Shown here one piece after another: positions 8,620 through 21,033 of a stretch of 64,000 bases of DNA. The DNA comes from Arenibacter sp. 6A1 (lineage in GTDB: Bacteria; Bacteroidota; Bacteroidia; Flavobacteriales; Flavobacteriaceae): the NCBI RefSeq assembly GCF_012272855.1, contig NZ_JAAXCQ010000002.1, positions 272,513 to 336,512 of the forward strand, written 5' to 3'. The notes beneath the pieces were generated by a model. It saw nothing but the letters and a program-made list of their open reading frames with translations, was not told the DNA's origin and made no database searches. Position 1 is the first letter of the stretch. Each line of letters starts with the position of its first letter. The position numbers were made by a program, and so were the translations under genes.

Positions 8620-11001
8620 ATGAACAAATTAAAACCTATTTATTTCGGTGCTCTTATCGGAATATTTCTTTTCACTTCTTCCAGCCTACTCGCGCAAAAG
8701 GGAGAAGAGTTAAAACTTTGGTACCAAGAGCCTGCCAAATCTTGGATGATGGAAGCCTTGCCTATTGGCAACGGTTATATGGGCGCCATGATTTTTGGAG
8801 GCATAGAAGAAGAACATATTCAGTTTAACGAGGAAACGCTTTGGACCGGAGGAAAAGGCGAATGGGCCGACTATAAAGGGGGCAATAGGGAAAATGCCTA
8901 TAAACACTTGCCCGAGATAAGAAGGTTGCTCAATGAAGGAAAATATAAGGAAGCCCACCAACTGGCCAATAAGGAACTTACCGGTATCATTAAAGAAGAT
9001 AAAGGAAATGATGTTTTAGAAGGGTATGGTGCATACCAACCATTTGGCGATGTTTTTGTAAAGCCTGTACAGCAGGGGGAACCTACGAATTACACAAGGG
9101 AACTGGACATTTCCAAAGCCGTAGCCAGCGTAAACTATTCCATAGATGGTATACAACATAAACGTGAATATTTTGCCAGCTATCCCAACCGTACTTTAGT
9201 GTTCCGTTTTGAAAATAATAGCCCCGAGGGAATCGACTATATCGTGCGCCAAACGACCCCGCACCAGAATATAAAGTCGGTATTTAAAAACAACCAACTT
9301 ATTATGTTTGGCCAATTAACAAACAACGGAATGGGATTAGAGAGTCGCATGTTGATTGAATCTGATGGAAAAAAACTATCTTATGACAATGGTGAAATAT
9401 TGGTGAAATCGGCAAAAACCCTCACCCTATACCTCACCGCGGCTACCGATTATAAAAACGAGTACCCCAACTATACGGGCAGAGATTATAAGGCTTTGAA
9501 TAAAAAAACGATAAGCTCGGTAAAAAAATCAAATTACAAGCAGTTACTAGAAAAACACATCCAAGATTTTTCCAATTTGTTTTCTAGGGTTAATTTTTCT
9601 TTGGAAGGGGAAAACAATTCCCATATTCCGACCAATGACAGGCTAAATGCTTATGCTGAGGGCAAGGAAGACCCTTCCTTGGAGACGCTTTATTTTCAGT
9701 ACGGGCGGTATCTTCTTATCAGCAGTTCCCGACCAGGTACTATGCCTGCCAATTTACAGGGAAAGTGGAATAACAAGACAAATCCGCCTTGGAGCAGCGA
9801 TTACCACGCCAATATCAATATCCAAATGATCTATTGGCCTGCAGAGATCACCAACCTATCGGAAAGTCACGAACCGCTTATAGAATACATAGACAAATTA
9901 AGAGCCCCCGGCCGTCAATCGGCAAAAGATTTTTTCAATACTAGGGGGTGGATTGTCAATACTATGAATAATCCCTTCGGGTTTACCGCTCCTGGGTGGA
10001 GCTTCCCTTGGGGCTTTTTCCCGGGTGGTGCAGCATGGTACGGCCGACATGTATGGGAGCACTACGAATTTACCGGAGACAAAGCCTATTTAAAAGAAAA
10101 AGGCTATCCTATAATGAAAGAGGCCGCTCTTTTTTGGTTAGATTATTTGACCAAGGATTCCGAAGGGAAATTAGTTTCTTCTCCCTCCTACTCGCCAGAA
10201 CACGGTGGTATCTCTACTGGGGCTTATATGGATATTGAAATAGCCTGGGATATTTTTAATAATTGTATCCAAGCCATCGATGTCCTAGGGCAAGACAAGG
10301 ATTTTAAAGAACAACTAATCGCTGCGAAAGGAAGCTTATTGCCATTAAAAATTGGCCAATGGGGACAATTACAGGAATGGAAAGAAGATGTTGACGATCC
10401 TAACAACAAACATCGCCATGTTTCCCATTTATACGCATTGTACCCGGGGAACCAGATAAATAAGATAGAAACCCCAGCCCTGATCGATGCTGCCAGAGTA
10501 TCCTTGGATGCTCGCGGCGATGATGGTACAGGATGGTCTATAGGATGGAAAATCAATTTTTGGGCACGTTTATTCGACGGCGATAGGTCTTATAAATTAT
10601 TAAGGAGAGCACTACAGCTTGTTCATAACGATGGCGTCAATATGATGGACGGTGGCGGTGTTTACACCAACCTACTATCTACCCACCCGCCTTTTCAGTT
10701 AGATGGTAATATGGGAGCAACCGCCGGAATGGCAGAAATGCTGTTGCAATCGCATGCCGGAGAAATCAATATCCTCCCAGCCCTTCCGAAAACTTGGGAC
10801 ACCGGTAAGATGAGCGGATTAAAAGCAAGGGGTGGCATTGTAGTCGATATCGAATGGAACCAAAAGAAATTAAAACGCATCGTTTTAAAATCGGCCTTCG
10901 ACCAAACTGTTACGATCAGGTATCAAGAAAAAACGGTCGACATAAAGCTGCTTTCTGGGAAACCACAGCTACTGGACGGGGAACTGCAACCTTTGGATTA
11001 A
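8620..11001 (+). CDS. GH95 family glycoside hydrolase (alpha-L-fucosidase or alpha-L-galactosidase)
   Basis: This 793-residue secreted enzyme (signal peptide to about LLAQ26) has the GH95 layout: an N-terminal beta-sandwich with EALPIGNGYMGAMIFGG and FNEETLWTGG (45-77), an (alpha/alpha)6 barrel and a C-terminal beta domain. The paired asparagines of the family are N398 and N400 in HANINIQMIYWPAE, and the candidate catalytic acid is E527 in SPEHGG. The family inverts and mostly cleaves alpha-1,2-L-fucosides; some members act on alpha-L-galactosides. The usual QMNYWP is QMIYWP here. With the sulfatase 94 bp downstream it likely trims sulfated fucose- or L-galactose-bearing algal glycans in the periplasm. 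Exact linkage is inference. Confidence 0.93.
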   Translation: MNKLKPIYFGALIGIFLFTSSSLLAQKGEELKLWYQEPAKSWMMEALPIGNGYMGAMIFGGIEEEHIQFNEETLWTGGKGEWADYKGGNRENAYKHLPEIRRLLNEGKYKEAHQLANKELTGIIKEDKGNDVLEGYGAYQPFGDVFVKPVQQGEPTNYTRELDISKAVASVNYSIDGIQHKREYFASYPNRTLVFRFENNSPEGIDYIVRQTTPHQNIKSVFKNNQLIMFGQLTNNGMGLESRMLIESDGKKLSYDNGEILVKSAKTLTLYLTAATDYKNEYPNYTGRDYKALNKKTISSVKKSNYKQLLEKHIQDFSNLFSRVNFSLEGENNSHIPTNDRLNAYAEGKEDPSLETLYFQYGRYLLISSSRPGTMPANLQGKWNNKTNPPWSSDYHANINIQMIYWPAEITNLSESHEPLIEYIDKLRAPGRQSAKDFFNTRGWIVNTMNNPFGFTAPGWSFPWGFFPGGAAWYGRHVWEHYEFTGDKAYLKEKGYPIMKEAALFWLDYLTKDSEGKLVSSPSYSPEHGGISTGAYMDIEIAWDIFNNCIQAIDVLGQDKDFKEQLIAAKGSLLPLKIGQWGQLQEWKEDVDDPNNKHRHVSHLYALYPGNQINKIETPALIDAARVSLDARGDDGTGWSIGWKINFWARLFDGDRSYKLLRRALQLVHNDGVNMMDGGGVYTNLLSTHPPFQLDGNMGATAGMAEMLLQSHAGEINILPALPKTWDTGKMSGLKARGGIVVDIEWNQKKLKRIVLKSAFDQTVTIRYQEKTVDIKLLSGKPQLLDGELQPLD

Positions 11002-11095
11002 AATAAGAATAAAGCATTAAACCCTATTGACGAATAAATTGTATCGTGTTCATAATAGTTAACCAACCCCAACTAATTTAAAAAAAACATTACTG

Positions 11096-12670
11096 ATGGA
11101 TTTTAAAATTAAAACAGTAGTCTTCCTATTTATTTTAGCAACTACCAGTTGCTTTGGCCAAAAGATCAAAGAACAGAACAAACCCAATGTGATCCTTATA
11201 TATGCAGATGATCTTGGTAGAGGGTTGCTTTCTCATGAAGGTCAAAAAATCATTAAGACCCCAAACATTGATAATTTGGCAAAAGAAGGCATGCGTTTTG
11301 AAAATGCCTACGGGGCTATGCTATGCGCTCCTGCAAGAGCTAGCCTTATTACAGGCTATCATGATGTACACGGAGATCGATGGAAAATAACATCAGGGAA
11401 TGCGTATGCAAATATTTCCACCGGAAAAATGGATCAGGAGGAAATAGCATTAAAATTAAACAACCAATTAGGTGAAACTGCTTCAAATGAGGTTTTTTTG
11501 GCCGAAATTTTCAAAAACAAAGGATATACAACAGCCGAAATCGGAAAGCTCGAGTGGGGATTCTCGGTTACTGACAAGCAAATGAAAAGACATGGCTGGG
11601 ATTATTATTACGGATATTTAGATCATCAGAGGTGCCATGGCTTCTATCCTCCATTCCTATTTGAAAATGGAAAGTTGATAGAAATAGAAGGAAATACAAG
11701 GACCAATAGCGGAAAAAGTAGGGAGCTCGAAACAGCAGAAACCTATAATGAACGTTGGAATATGGAGGGAAAATCGGTCTATTCCCAAAATCTGTTTCTA
11801 GAAAAAATAATTGGTTTTATTAATGAAAATAAAGACCGTCCTTTTTTCCTCTATCACCCCACCCAATTGCCACATGGCCCTGTTGCCATTCCTGAAGTTC
11901 ATAAGGAATTTGTGAACGATGAGAGACTGACACAAATTGAAAAAGAATATGCCTCTATGGTTAAAATGTTGGATGACCATGTTGGCATTATTATGAATGA
12001 ATTAAAGACATTGGGTATTGATGATAATACCATAGTAGTATTTACTTCCGATAACGGTCATGAAATATACTATTCCCAAGAAGGCAGGATTCTTAAGCCA
12101 GTTAGAAATATGACGACCGGTGAATTTTTTGACGATATAGACACTAAATTTTATAGTGAAATAGGAGGTGATATATTTGATGGAAACGATGGCATGGCAG
12201 GAATTAAAAGAAGTAATTGGGAGGGTGGTGTCCGAGTGCCCTTACTAGTGCGATGGCCTGGGAAAATTCAACCCGGAACTACCTCCAACTCCTTAGTAGC
12301 AAATTATGACTTTATGGCCACCATGGCCGAGCTCTTAGATTATAATTCTCTAGAAGGCAAAGATGGTGTTTCTTATCTGCCAGAATTGCTGGGCCAACAA
12401 GGACAAACAAAGGAATATGTGGTTTATTCTTCATTCTTAGGACCGGCAATTGTAACACATGACGGTTGGAAACTTCGTTACATTGCTGCTAAGGACATTT
12501 TTCAATTATATTTTCTGCCGAATGATTATAAGGAAGAAAGTAATATTATCATAGGGAATGAACAAAAAGCCAAAGAATTAAAAATAATTTTGACAGAGGA
12601 GTGTAACGGAGATCTGAACAATGGATGGTTTACTTATGGTAGGAATATTTTACCTGCCATTAAATTATGA
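11096..12670 (+). CDS. S1-family sulfatase (formylglycine-dependent)
   Basis: This 524-residue secreted enzyme has the sulfatase signature C77-A-P-A-R81 followed by ASLITG; C77 is the residue converted to formylglycine. Metal-binding D38 and D39 lie in NVILIYADDLG, and FTSDNGHE further on supplies the second metal pair. The N-terminal hydrophobic segment (about 6-20) ends SCFGQ, compatible with either signal peptidase. It follows the GH95 gene by 94 bp on the same strand and probably desulfates the same glycan before or after defucosylation. The sulfatase subfamily, and so the position cleaved, cannot be assigned by eye. An anaerobic or FGE-type maturase must be encoded elsewhere. Confidence 0.94.
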   Translation: MDFKIKTVVFLFILATTSCFGQKIKEQNKPNVILIYADDLGRGLLSHEGQKIIKTPNIDNLAKEGMRFENAYGAMLCAPARASLITGYHDVHGDRWKITSGNAYANISTGKMDQEEIALKLNNQLGETASNEVFLAEIFKNKGYTTAEIGKLEWGFSVTDKQMKRHGWDYYYGYLDHQRCHGFYPPFLFENGKLIEIEGNTRTNSGKSRELETAETYNERWNMEGKSVYSQNLFLEKIIGFINENKDRPFFLYHPTQLPHGPVAIPEVHKEFVNDERLTQIEKEYASMVKMLDDHVGIIMNELKTLGIDDNTIVVFTSDNGHEIYYSQEGRILKPVRNMTTGEFFDDIDTKFYSEIGGDIFDGNDGMAGIKRSNWEGGVRVPLLVRWPGKIQPGTTSNSLVANYDFMATMAELLDYNSLEGKDGVSYLPELLGQQGQTKEYVVYSSFLGPAIVTHDGWKLRYIAAKDIFQLYFLPNDYKEESNIIIGNEQKAKELKIILTEECNGDLNNGWFTYGRNILPAIKL

Positions 12671-13105
12671 CATTTTGGTAAAACCTACGGAAAATGTAAG
12701 TTTTACGGGCAATAGCTTTCATGGGACTATGACCAAATTCGTTCTCAAAACCACCTAATTCATATTTTCTATAAAACACTATGACAAGGCGGTCAGGAAG
12801 GACCAACCCCACACCAATTTCAATCTTCTAAATAAAAGAGCTTTATCACCTACAAAATCACACTTAAAAGAATTAAAACCCAAGGTTAAAATAAAATTTT
12901 AACACTTTTTCAGAGAAAGAGCAAAAATCATATCAATAATAGGTAGTTTTTTGGTAGCGTAGCATCTAACAAGCCCATATCTTGCATTCGAGTTAAGTGT
13001 TTTAATATACTGTTTCCTTATATTGTTACAGTTATATAGAGTTTACGCGGAAATAAGATGTTGTTTTTAGTAAACTTTTTTAAAAATGTTGAGTTAGTTT
13101 TTTTT
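12671..13105. other. Gene-free stretch ending in a terminator
   Basis: This 435-bp region lacks a convincing open frame yet ends in the strong terminator at 13106-13139, which lies far from the sulfatase stop at 12670. It may be a long 3' UTR or encode a small RNA terminated there. I see no clear -33/-7 pair. Nothing else recognisable. Confidence 0.35.
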
Positions 13106-13139
13106 AAACCCGGAAAATACTAGTTTTCCGGGTTTTTTT
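13106..13139 (+). terminator. Strong intrinsic terminator
   Basis: AAACCCGGAAAA (13106-13117) pairs perfectly with TTTTCCGGGTTT (13124-13135), loop tactag, followed by a U-run. It is on the plus strand, 435 bp past the sulfatase. Its left flank (ttttttt-aaacccggaaaat) nearly matches that of the terminator at 37974. Confidence 0.85.
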
Positions 13140-13240
13140 ATGATCAATTAGTACCGATCCGTACCCTTTTTCTGCAAAATTTTGGGCACCACAATCAACT
13201 TGCCCCTACTCCTCATTCCTTTAGCCCTCATCATAATTAT

Positions 13241-13323
13241 TTGGGCGTTCCCTCCTTCGTCGGGCGGGCCCTTGGCTATATCCCTTGCCATGCTGCGGGG
13301 ATGCCGCCGCGGTCCCTAACGCA
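13241..13323 (+). repeat. Structured intergenic repeat, copy A
   Basis: Opens TTTGGGCGTTCCC-like (TTGGGCGTTCCCTCC) and closes GGTCCCTAACGCA, the same ends as copies at 34445, 34790, 63505 and 13466. The ends pair (GCGTT/AACGC). The centre has a hairpin with ATCCC (13280-13284) pairing GGGAT (13298-13302). It is followed by GTGAACAATAAACAA, a tail shared with copy B. Points towards copy E on the opposite strand 142 bp away. Confidence 0.85.
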
Positions 13324-13465
13324 GTATTCCGTGAACAATAAACAACTAGTAATGATTTCTTCATAGAGGACCAATGCGCCATTAGCCCGGTAATCCGGTT
13401 CCGGAAAAAACACTATCCCAAAAATTCCCCTATATACCGACCAACCCCCTTTTAAACGGCTATTT

Positions 13466-13561
13466 TGCGTTAAGGATTGCAGTGAAAAGCCCACAGTATT
13501 GCCCTAGCAATACGAGGACTTGCAGCGGAAAGCCTGACGGCCCTAGCCGGAACGCCCAAAT
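13466..13561 (-). repeat. Structured intergenic repeat, copy E (divergent)
   Basis: On the minus strand it opens ATTTGGGCGTTCC and closes CTGCAATCCTTAACGCA. The interior shares GGCTTTCCGCTG with copies B and D. The variable hairpin here is a perfect 7-bp stem: GTATTGC (13496-13502) with GCAATAC (13507-13513), loop CCTA. The hairpin sequence is unrelated to the other copies but sits in the same place. Inverted relative to copy A. Confidence 0.75.
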
Positions 13562-13746
13562 ACAATTCCTAGGGAAAGAATCCTCTCTTACTTAACCGCT
13601 TCTTGTATAAAAATGGGGCAATTAGCTTCGCAAACGCCTTATTTGTGGTACCTTGTCCACCCTAATCTTTTTTAGACCTTGGTTGATTTCCCAGAACACA
13701 TTACCAAAAATGGCGGTTTATAAAGGAGTATTTTAAACTTTAAGCC

Positions 13747-14631
13747 ATGTTGCCCACAGAAACCCATAGCGTGCCCTTGCAAGAAAAACCCATACGTTTA
13801 CAGGACTATGGGGCAGGGATTTTCAGCAAGATCCCCACCAAATCGGCCTTAAAAAAGGCCCTAAAAAAAGAACTGATATCCGTGGATGGGAAAATTGCGA
13901 CCACTGCAACTTATTTATACGGCCATGAGGTCATCATCTTTAGGGAACCTCCCAGCATCGCCCCTAAAAAATCCCTGATTTTCCCCTTAGAAGTAGTGTA
14001 CCAGGACGATTATTTGGCCGTGATTTATAAACCAGCGGGTATTTTAACCAGTGGAAATAAATTTATTACCGTGGCCAATGCCTTGGCGCAAAACCTACAC
14101 AGCAGCACCCAAGAAGATAAGATTTCGCCCCGACCGGCACATCGATTAGATTACCCTACCACAGGGCTTTTACTTATAGGAAAAACGAACGCCGCCCTTA
14201 CCGCCCTGCATAAACTATTTGAACACAAAACCATTGCCAAAACTTATTTTGCGGTAGCTATTGGCGCCATGCCGGCCCAGGGAACTATAAATAGCCCTGT
14301 AGACGATAAAATGGCGATCTCTGCTTATGAAGTCCTAAAAACAGTGCCTTCGGAAAGGTTTCAGTGGTTGAATTTGGTAAGATTATCGCCAAAAACAGGA
14401 AGAAGACACCAATTAAGGAAACATTTGGCCTCCCTGAACAACCCTATTTTGGGAGATAAGGAATATGGCACAAAACCTTTGATACTTCACGGAAAAGGCC
14501 TGTACCTGCATGCGTATTCCTTAACTTTTACACATCCGTTTACCCAAGAAAAAATGACCTTTACCAAAACACTTCCCGAAAAATTCACCAAGTTGTTTCC
14601 AGATTTCCAAGACTTTTCCGGTCGTAGTTAA
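13747..14631 (+). CDS. RluA-family RNA pseudouridine synthase
   Basis: This 294-residue protein combines an N-terminal S4-like RNA-binding segment (about 28-65) with an RluA catalytic domain. The signature PAHRLDYPTTGLLL carries the catalytic Asp135, and GRRHQLRKHLASLNNPILGD is the RluA C-terminal RNA-contact motif. The enzyme isomerises uridine to pseudouridine in rRNA or tRNA in the cytoplasm. The family contains RluA, RluC, RluD and TruC types and I cannot tell the target base. It stands alone, 185 bp downstream of copy E, and converges with the deacylase gene leaving only 4 bp between stop codons. Confidence 0.93.
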   Translation: MLPTETHSVPLQEKPIRLQDYGAGIFSKIPTKSALKKALKKELISVDGKIATTATYLYGHEVIIFREPPSIAPKKSLIFPLEVVYQDDYLAVIYKPAGILTSGNKFITVANALAQNLHSSTQEDKISPRPAHRLDYPTTGLLLIGKTNAALTALHKLFEHKTIAKTYFAVAIGAMPAQGTINSPVDDKMAISAYEVLKTVPSERFQWLNLVRLSPKTGRRHQLRKHLASLNNPILGDKEYGTKPLILHGKGLYLHAYSLTFTHPFTQEKMTFTKTLPEKFTKLFPDFQDFSGRS

Positions 14632-14635
14632 TCTT

Positions 14636-15613
14636 TTATTCTTGGGAAATATGAAAAATGGCATCGCCCTGATTAACGATGGGAGATTGATTTATACATA
14701 TAATATGACCGTCGTGTACTGCTTTTATACTGCGCTCAAAGTTGCCAAAAGGGTCGGACACACTCCCTAAAAGATCGCCTTTTTTTACCTCACTTCCCAA
14801 GGCAATATAGGGGTGGAACATGCCAGAATATTTTGCCCTTACCCATTGTGACTTGTTAATGGTCACCGGGTTTTTTGCCTTTGCCTCCATTTGGCCAAGC
14901 TCCTGGGCAAAATCTCGCATCCCCAAATGGTCCATTACCCTAAGGGCCCCTGCGATTCCGCTTTGTGTAACTCCATTATTAATATCCAAAGATTTCCCGC
15001 CTTCAAAAAGCAGCACTTTTTTCCCCATTTTGGCCAGGGCTTCCCGAAACGACTTTTCTCTAGTATTTGCCAGCATTACAAAAGGCGATCCAAATACCTT
15101 TGCCAGTTCCATACTCTCTGCATCGTCCTTATTTATCCTAGTCTGGGGGGCATTAAAACGGCTTTCCGCTCCCGTATGGTAATCGATACAGTAATCGACC
15201 ACAGGAGCAATTTCTTTCATGATATGATAGGCAAACCTACTGGCCAAAGAACCACGGGCACTCCCGGGAAATACCCTATTGAGGTCTCGTCCATCGGGGA
15301 ACTGCCTAGTTTGGTTTAGGAAACCGAAAATATTGACCACTGGCATACAAATGACCGTTCCGCATTGCGGCCGGTTGTATTTCTTGGAAATCAATTGGCG
15401 CACAATCTCTACCCCGTTCACTTCATTCCCATGAATACCGCCCGTTAGCAATAGAACGGGTCCCGGTTTTTTTCCGCGTTGTACGATAATGGGAACTTCA
15501 ATTTTGGTTCCTGTATGCAATTTGGCAATATCCAAATTCAGCAATATACCTTTCCCGGGCAACACGGTTTGCCCCAACAATTCAAATTTATTATTCGGCA
15601 TGTCTTTCCACAT
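14636..15613 (-). CDS. Succinylglutamate desuccinylase/aspartoacylase-family deacylase
   Basis: This 325-residue protein belongs to the AstE/AspA family of zinc deacylases related to M14 carboxypeptidases. The zinc motif is visible as [14 protein letters not shown] (His and Glu), with a further ligand in CIDYHTGA and the catalytic Glu in LLFEGGKS. It should hydrolyse an amide between an acyl group and an amino acid. Its start overlaps the upstream RimK-like gene: ATG at 15613 lies 23 bp inside, and a second ATG at 15601 (MPNNKF) is an alternative. The overlap implies translational coupling and a shared pathway. The substrate is unknown; removing a group attached by the ligase is one possibility. 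Confidence 0.88.
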   Translation of the reverse strand: MWKDMPNNKFELLGQTVLPGKGILLNLDIAKLHTGTKIEVPIIVQRGKKPGPVLLLTGGIHGNEVNGVEIVRQLISKKYNRPQCGTVICMPVVNIFGFLNQTRQFPDGRDLNRVFPGSARGSLASRFAYHIMKEIAPVVDYCIDYHTGAESRFNAPQTRINKDDAESMELAKVFGSPFVMLANTREKSFREALAKMGKKVLLFEGGKSLDINNGVTQSGIAGALRVMDHLGMRDFAQELGQMEAKAKNPVTINKSQWVRAKYSGMFHPYIALGSEVKKGDLLGSVSDPFGNFERSIKAVHDGHIICINQSPIVNQGDAIFHISQE

Positions 15614-16466
15614 ATTTTATCATAAGCCCTGCTATATCTTTTCCGGTCGCGGCTTCTATTCCTTCTAAACCGGGGGACGAATTTACTTCTAAAATCAATG
15701 GCCCCCTAGCAGATTGTAGCATATCTACACCGGCTACTCCTAGCCCCATTACCCGTGCGGCTTTTATGGCAGCATTCTCTTCCTCATCGGTAAGTTCTAT
15801 GATATTGGCAGACCCCCCACGGTGAAGATTAGATCTAAATTCTCCTTCCTTTCCTTGCCGCTTCATGGCCCCTACTACGACGCCATCTATCACAAACGCC
15901 CTAATATCGGCCCCTTTGGCCTCTTTGATAAATTCCTGGACTATTACCCTGGCCTTTAACCCATTAAAAGCTTCCAGGATAGACTCGGCAGAATTCCTAT
16001 TGTCCGCTAGGACCACCCCAAGACCTTGGGTACCTTCCAACAGTTTTATGACTACTGGTGCGCCCCCCGCACTATCAATAATCGTAGCCACTTCCCTAGA
16101 GTAATTACTGAACACCGTTTTTGGCAAATCCAGGCCTGCCCTGGACAATATCTGAAGACTGCGCAATTTATCGCGGGAACGGACCAGCGCTTGCGATTCC
16201 ACAGCCGTAAAAACCTTCATCATCTCAAATTGCCGAACCACTGCCGTTCCATAAAAAGTAATGGAAGCACCAATACGGGGAATCACCCCATTTACATCCT
16301 TAATTTCGGCTCCCTTATAAATAAGTCCAGGCTTCTTTTTTTCAATCACAAGATCACATTTCCCATGATCTACGACCAACATTTCATGCCCTTTTTTTTC
16401 GCCTGCCTCCACAAGCCGTTTGGTAGAGTACAGGTTGGGATTTTGGGATAGGATTACAATTTTCAT
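15591..16466 (-). CDS. rimK: RimK-family alpha-L-glutamate ligase (ATP-grasp)
   Basis: This 291-residue protein matches RimK in length and order: an N-terminal pre-ATP-grasp domain ([18 protein letters not shown]), ATP-binding segments [18 protein letters not shown] and [20 protein letters not shown], and the magnesium site [15 protein letters not shown] near residue 255. RimK adds glutamate to the C-terminus of ribosomal protein S6 in E. coli and can make poly-glutamate. Here it overlaps an AstE-like deacylase rather than the usual RimB-type protease, so the pair could install and remove an amino-acid modification. The symbol rests on family resemblance; the natural acceptor is not known. 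Confidence 0.9.
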   Translation of the reverse strand: MKIVILSQNPNLYSTKRLVEAGEKKGHEMLVVDHGKCDLVIEKKKPGLIYKGAEIKDVNGVIPRIGASITFYGTAVVRQFEMMKVFTAVESQALVRSRDKLRSLQILSRAGLDLPKTVFSNYSREVATIIDSAGGAPVVIKLLEGTQGLGVVLADNRNSAESILEAFNGLKARVIVQEFIKEAKGADIRAFVIDGVVVGAMKRQGKEGEFRSNLHRGGSANIIELTDEEENAAIKAARVMGLGVAGVDMLQSARGPLILEVNSSPGLEGIEAATGKDIAGLMIKYVERHAE

Positions 16467-16718
16467 ATTCTATTTTGTTAAGGTTTTTACAGTGTCGTTA
16501 AAGGGAATGAAGTGGAAAAAAGTGCCCTATTTAATTCCATACCTATTAAGATACAGCAAATCCTTTAATTTAATATGGTACTGCACACTATATTAAAGAA
16601 ACACCTCAATTAATCTAACTATCCGGAATTCAGAAGCTCTAGGAAATTTTTATTTAAACTCCAATCTGTCTACACCATAATTTTTATCTTTAACAGTCTG
16701 AACCTTGGATACGATATT

Positions 16719-17627
16719 ATGAAATCAATTGTTTTCCTTTTAACCTTTTTCTGTTCCATGTACCATTACTCCCAAACCACTATTTTGCCCATATGGCCCA
16801 ATGACATTCCCAATACCATAAAAACCGATGAAGTTGAAGAAGTCTTAAACCAGGATATTATCAGGATCTCCAAAGTCCAAAATCCAACGATAGAGGTATA
16901 TCTCCCCGCCAAAAAAATAGCCACAGGACAGGCGGTATTAATTTTCCCGGGAGGAGGCTATCAAATTTTGGCCTATGATTGGGAAGGAACCGATTTTGCA
17001 AAACTTTTAAACTCCAAGGGTATTGCCGGCATTGTCGTAAAATACCGTTTACCCAATTCGAAATCAATTACGGAAAGGCATAAGGTACCCCTCCAAGATG
17101 CGCAACGTGCTATGCGCTTGGTGCGCTCCATGGCCAAGGAATGGAATATAAACGAAAACAATATTGGCATTATGGGGTTTTCCGCAGGCGGTCATTTAGC
17201 CGCTACCTTGGGTACACATTATAATGAAGAGGTATATGCAAAAACAGATGCTGTGGATCTGTTTAGTGCGCGACCAAACTTTATGGCCTTAATTTATCCG
17301 GTGATCAGCATGGCCACGGCCCATACCCACCAGGGATCAAAAACAGCTTTGTTGGGAAAAACCCCAAATCAAGCCCAGATAGACCATTTTTCTAATGAAT
17401 TGCAGGTAAACAAGGAAACTCCGCCTACCTTTTTAGTACATGCCAGTGACGATACCGCGGTGCCCGTAGAAAATAGCCTGCTCTTTTATACGGCTCTTAG
17501 AAAATATAATATCCCCGCAGAAATGCATATCTATCCAACCGGCGGTCACGGTTTTGCCTTAGGTCTAGGCAATGCTCACCTCGCTAGCTGGACCAACCAA
17601 TGGATAGGTTGGCTTTCTAGCCTATAA
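16719..17627 (+). CDS. Secreted alpha/beta hydrolase (carbohydrate acetyl-esterase-like)
   Basis: This 302-residue protein has a signal peptide (cleavage near YSQ19), the oxyanion motif IFPGGGYQ, a nucleophile elbow GFSAGGH (S155), Asp245 in HASDDTAVPV and His277 in GGHGFALG. The pattern is that of BD-FAE/acetyl-xylan-esterase-like hydrolases, which remove acetyl groups from sugars. Although not in a clear operon, it sits between PULs and is convergent with the GH2 gene. A weak dyad (about 17657-17694) between the two genes may terminate both. An aryl or peptide esterase role cannot be excluded. Confidence 0.87.
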   Translation: MKSIVFLLTFFCSMYHYSQTTILPIWPNDIPNTIKTDEVEEVLNQDIIRISKVQNPTIEVYLPAKKIATGQAVLIFPGGGYQILAYDWEGTDFAKLLNSKGIAGIVVKYRLPNSKSITERHKVPLQDAQRAMRLVRSMAKEWNINENNIGIMGFSAGGHLAATLGTHYNEEVYAKTDAVDLFSARPNFMALIYPVISMATAHTHQGSKTALLGKTPNQAQIDHFSNELQVNKETPPTFLVHASDDTAVPVENSLLFYTALRKYNIPAEMHIYPTGGHGFALGLGNAHLASWTNQWIGWLSSL

Positions 17628-17729
17628 CAGATTTGGCAAAACATACCATTAAAAAGGATGCCTTCTCTGGCCTGGTAAGACCTAAGAAAGCACCCTTTAT
17701 GGTTTGCTATTCAAATGAAAACAGTATCC

Positions 17730-20903
<3,174 letters not shown>

Positions 20904-21033
20904 CTATCGGCAGATCGGGTGGTGTTTTTTCTCAACAACACGGTATCATTCCCTTCCTTGCTTTAGCTAGGAATACTCCTCCCTACGTCCTGCACATTAA
21001 TTGACACAGTTTTTCGGGAGGAGGCTTTTGTTC

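Noticed and set aside
16693..16700. TATCTTTA as -7 box for the esterase gene
   Set aside because: It lacks the final G and no -33 TTG is at the correct spacing.
20974..21024. CTCCTCCC/GGGAGGAG dyad downstream of the fusion gene as terminator
   Set aside because: The loop is over 30 nt and there is no U-run.
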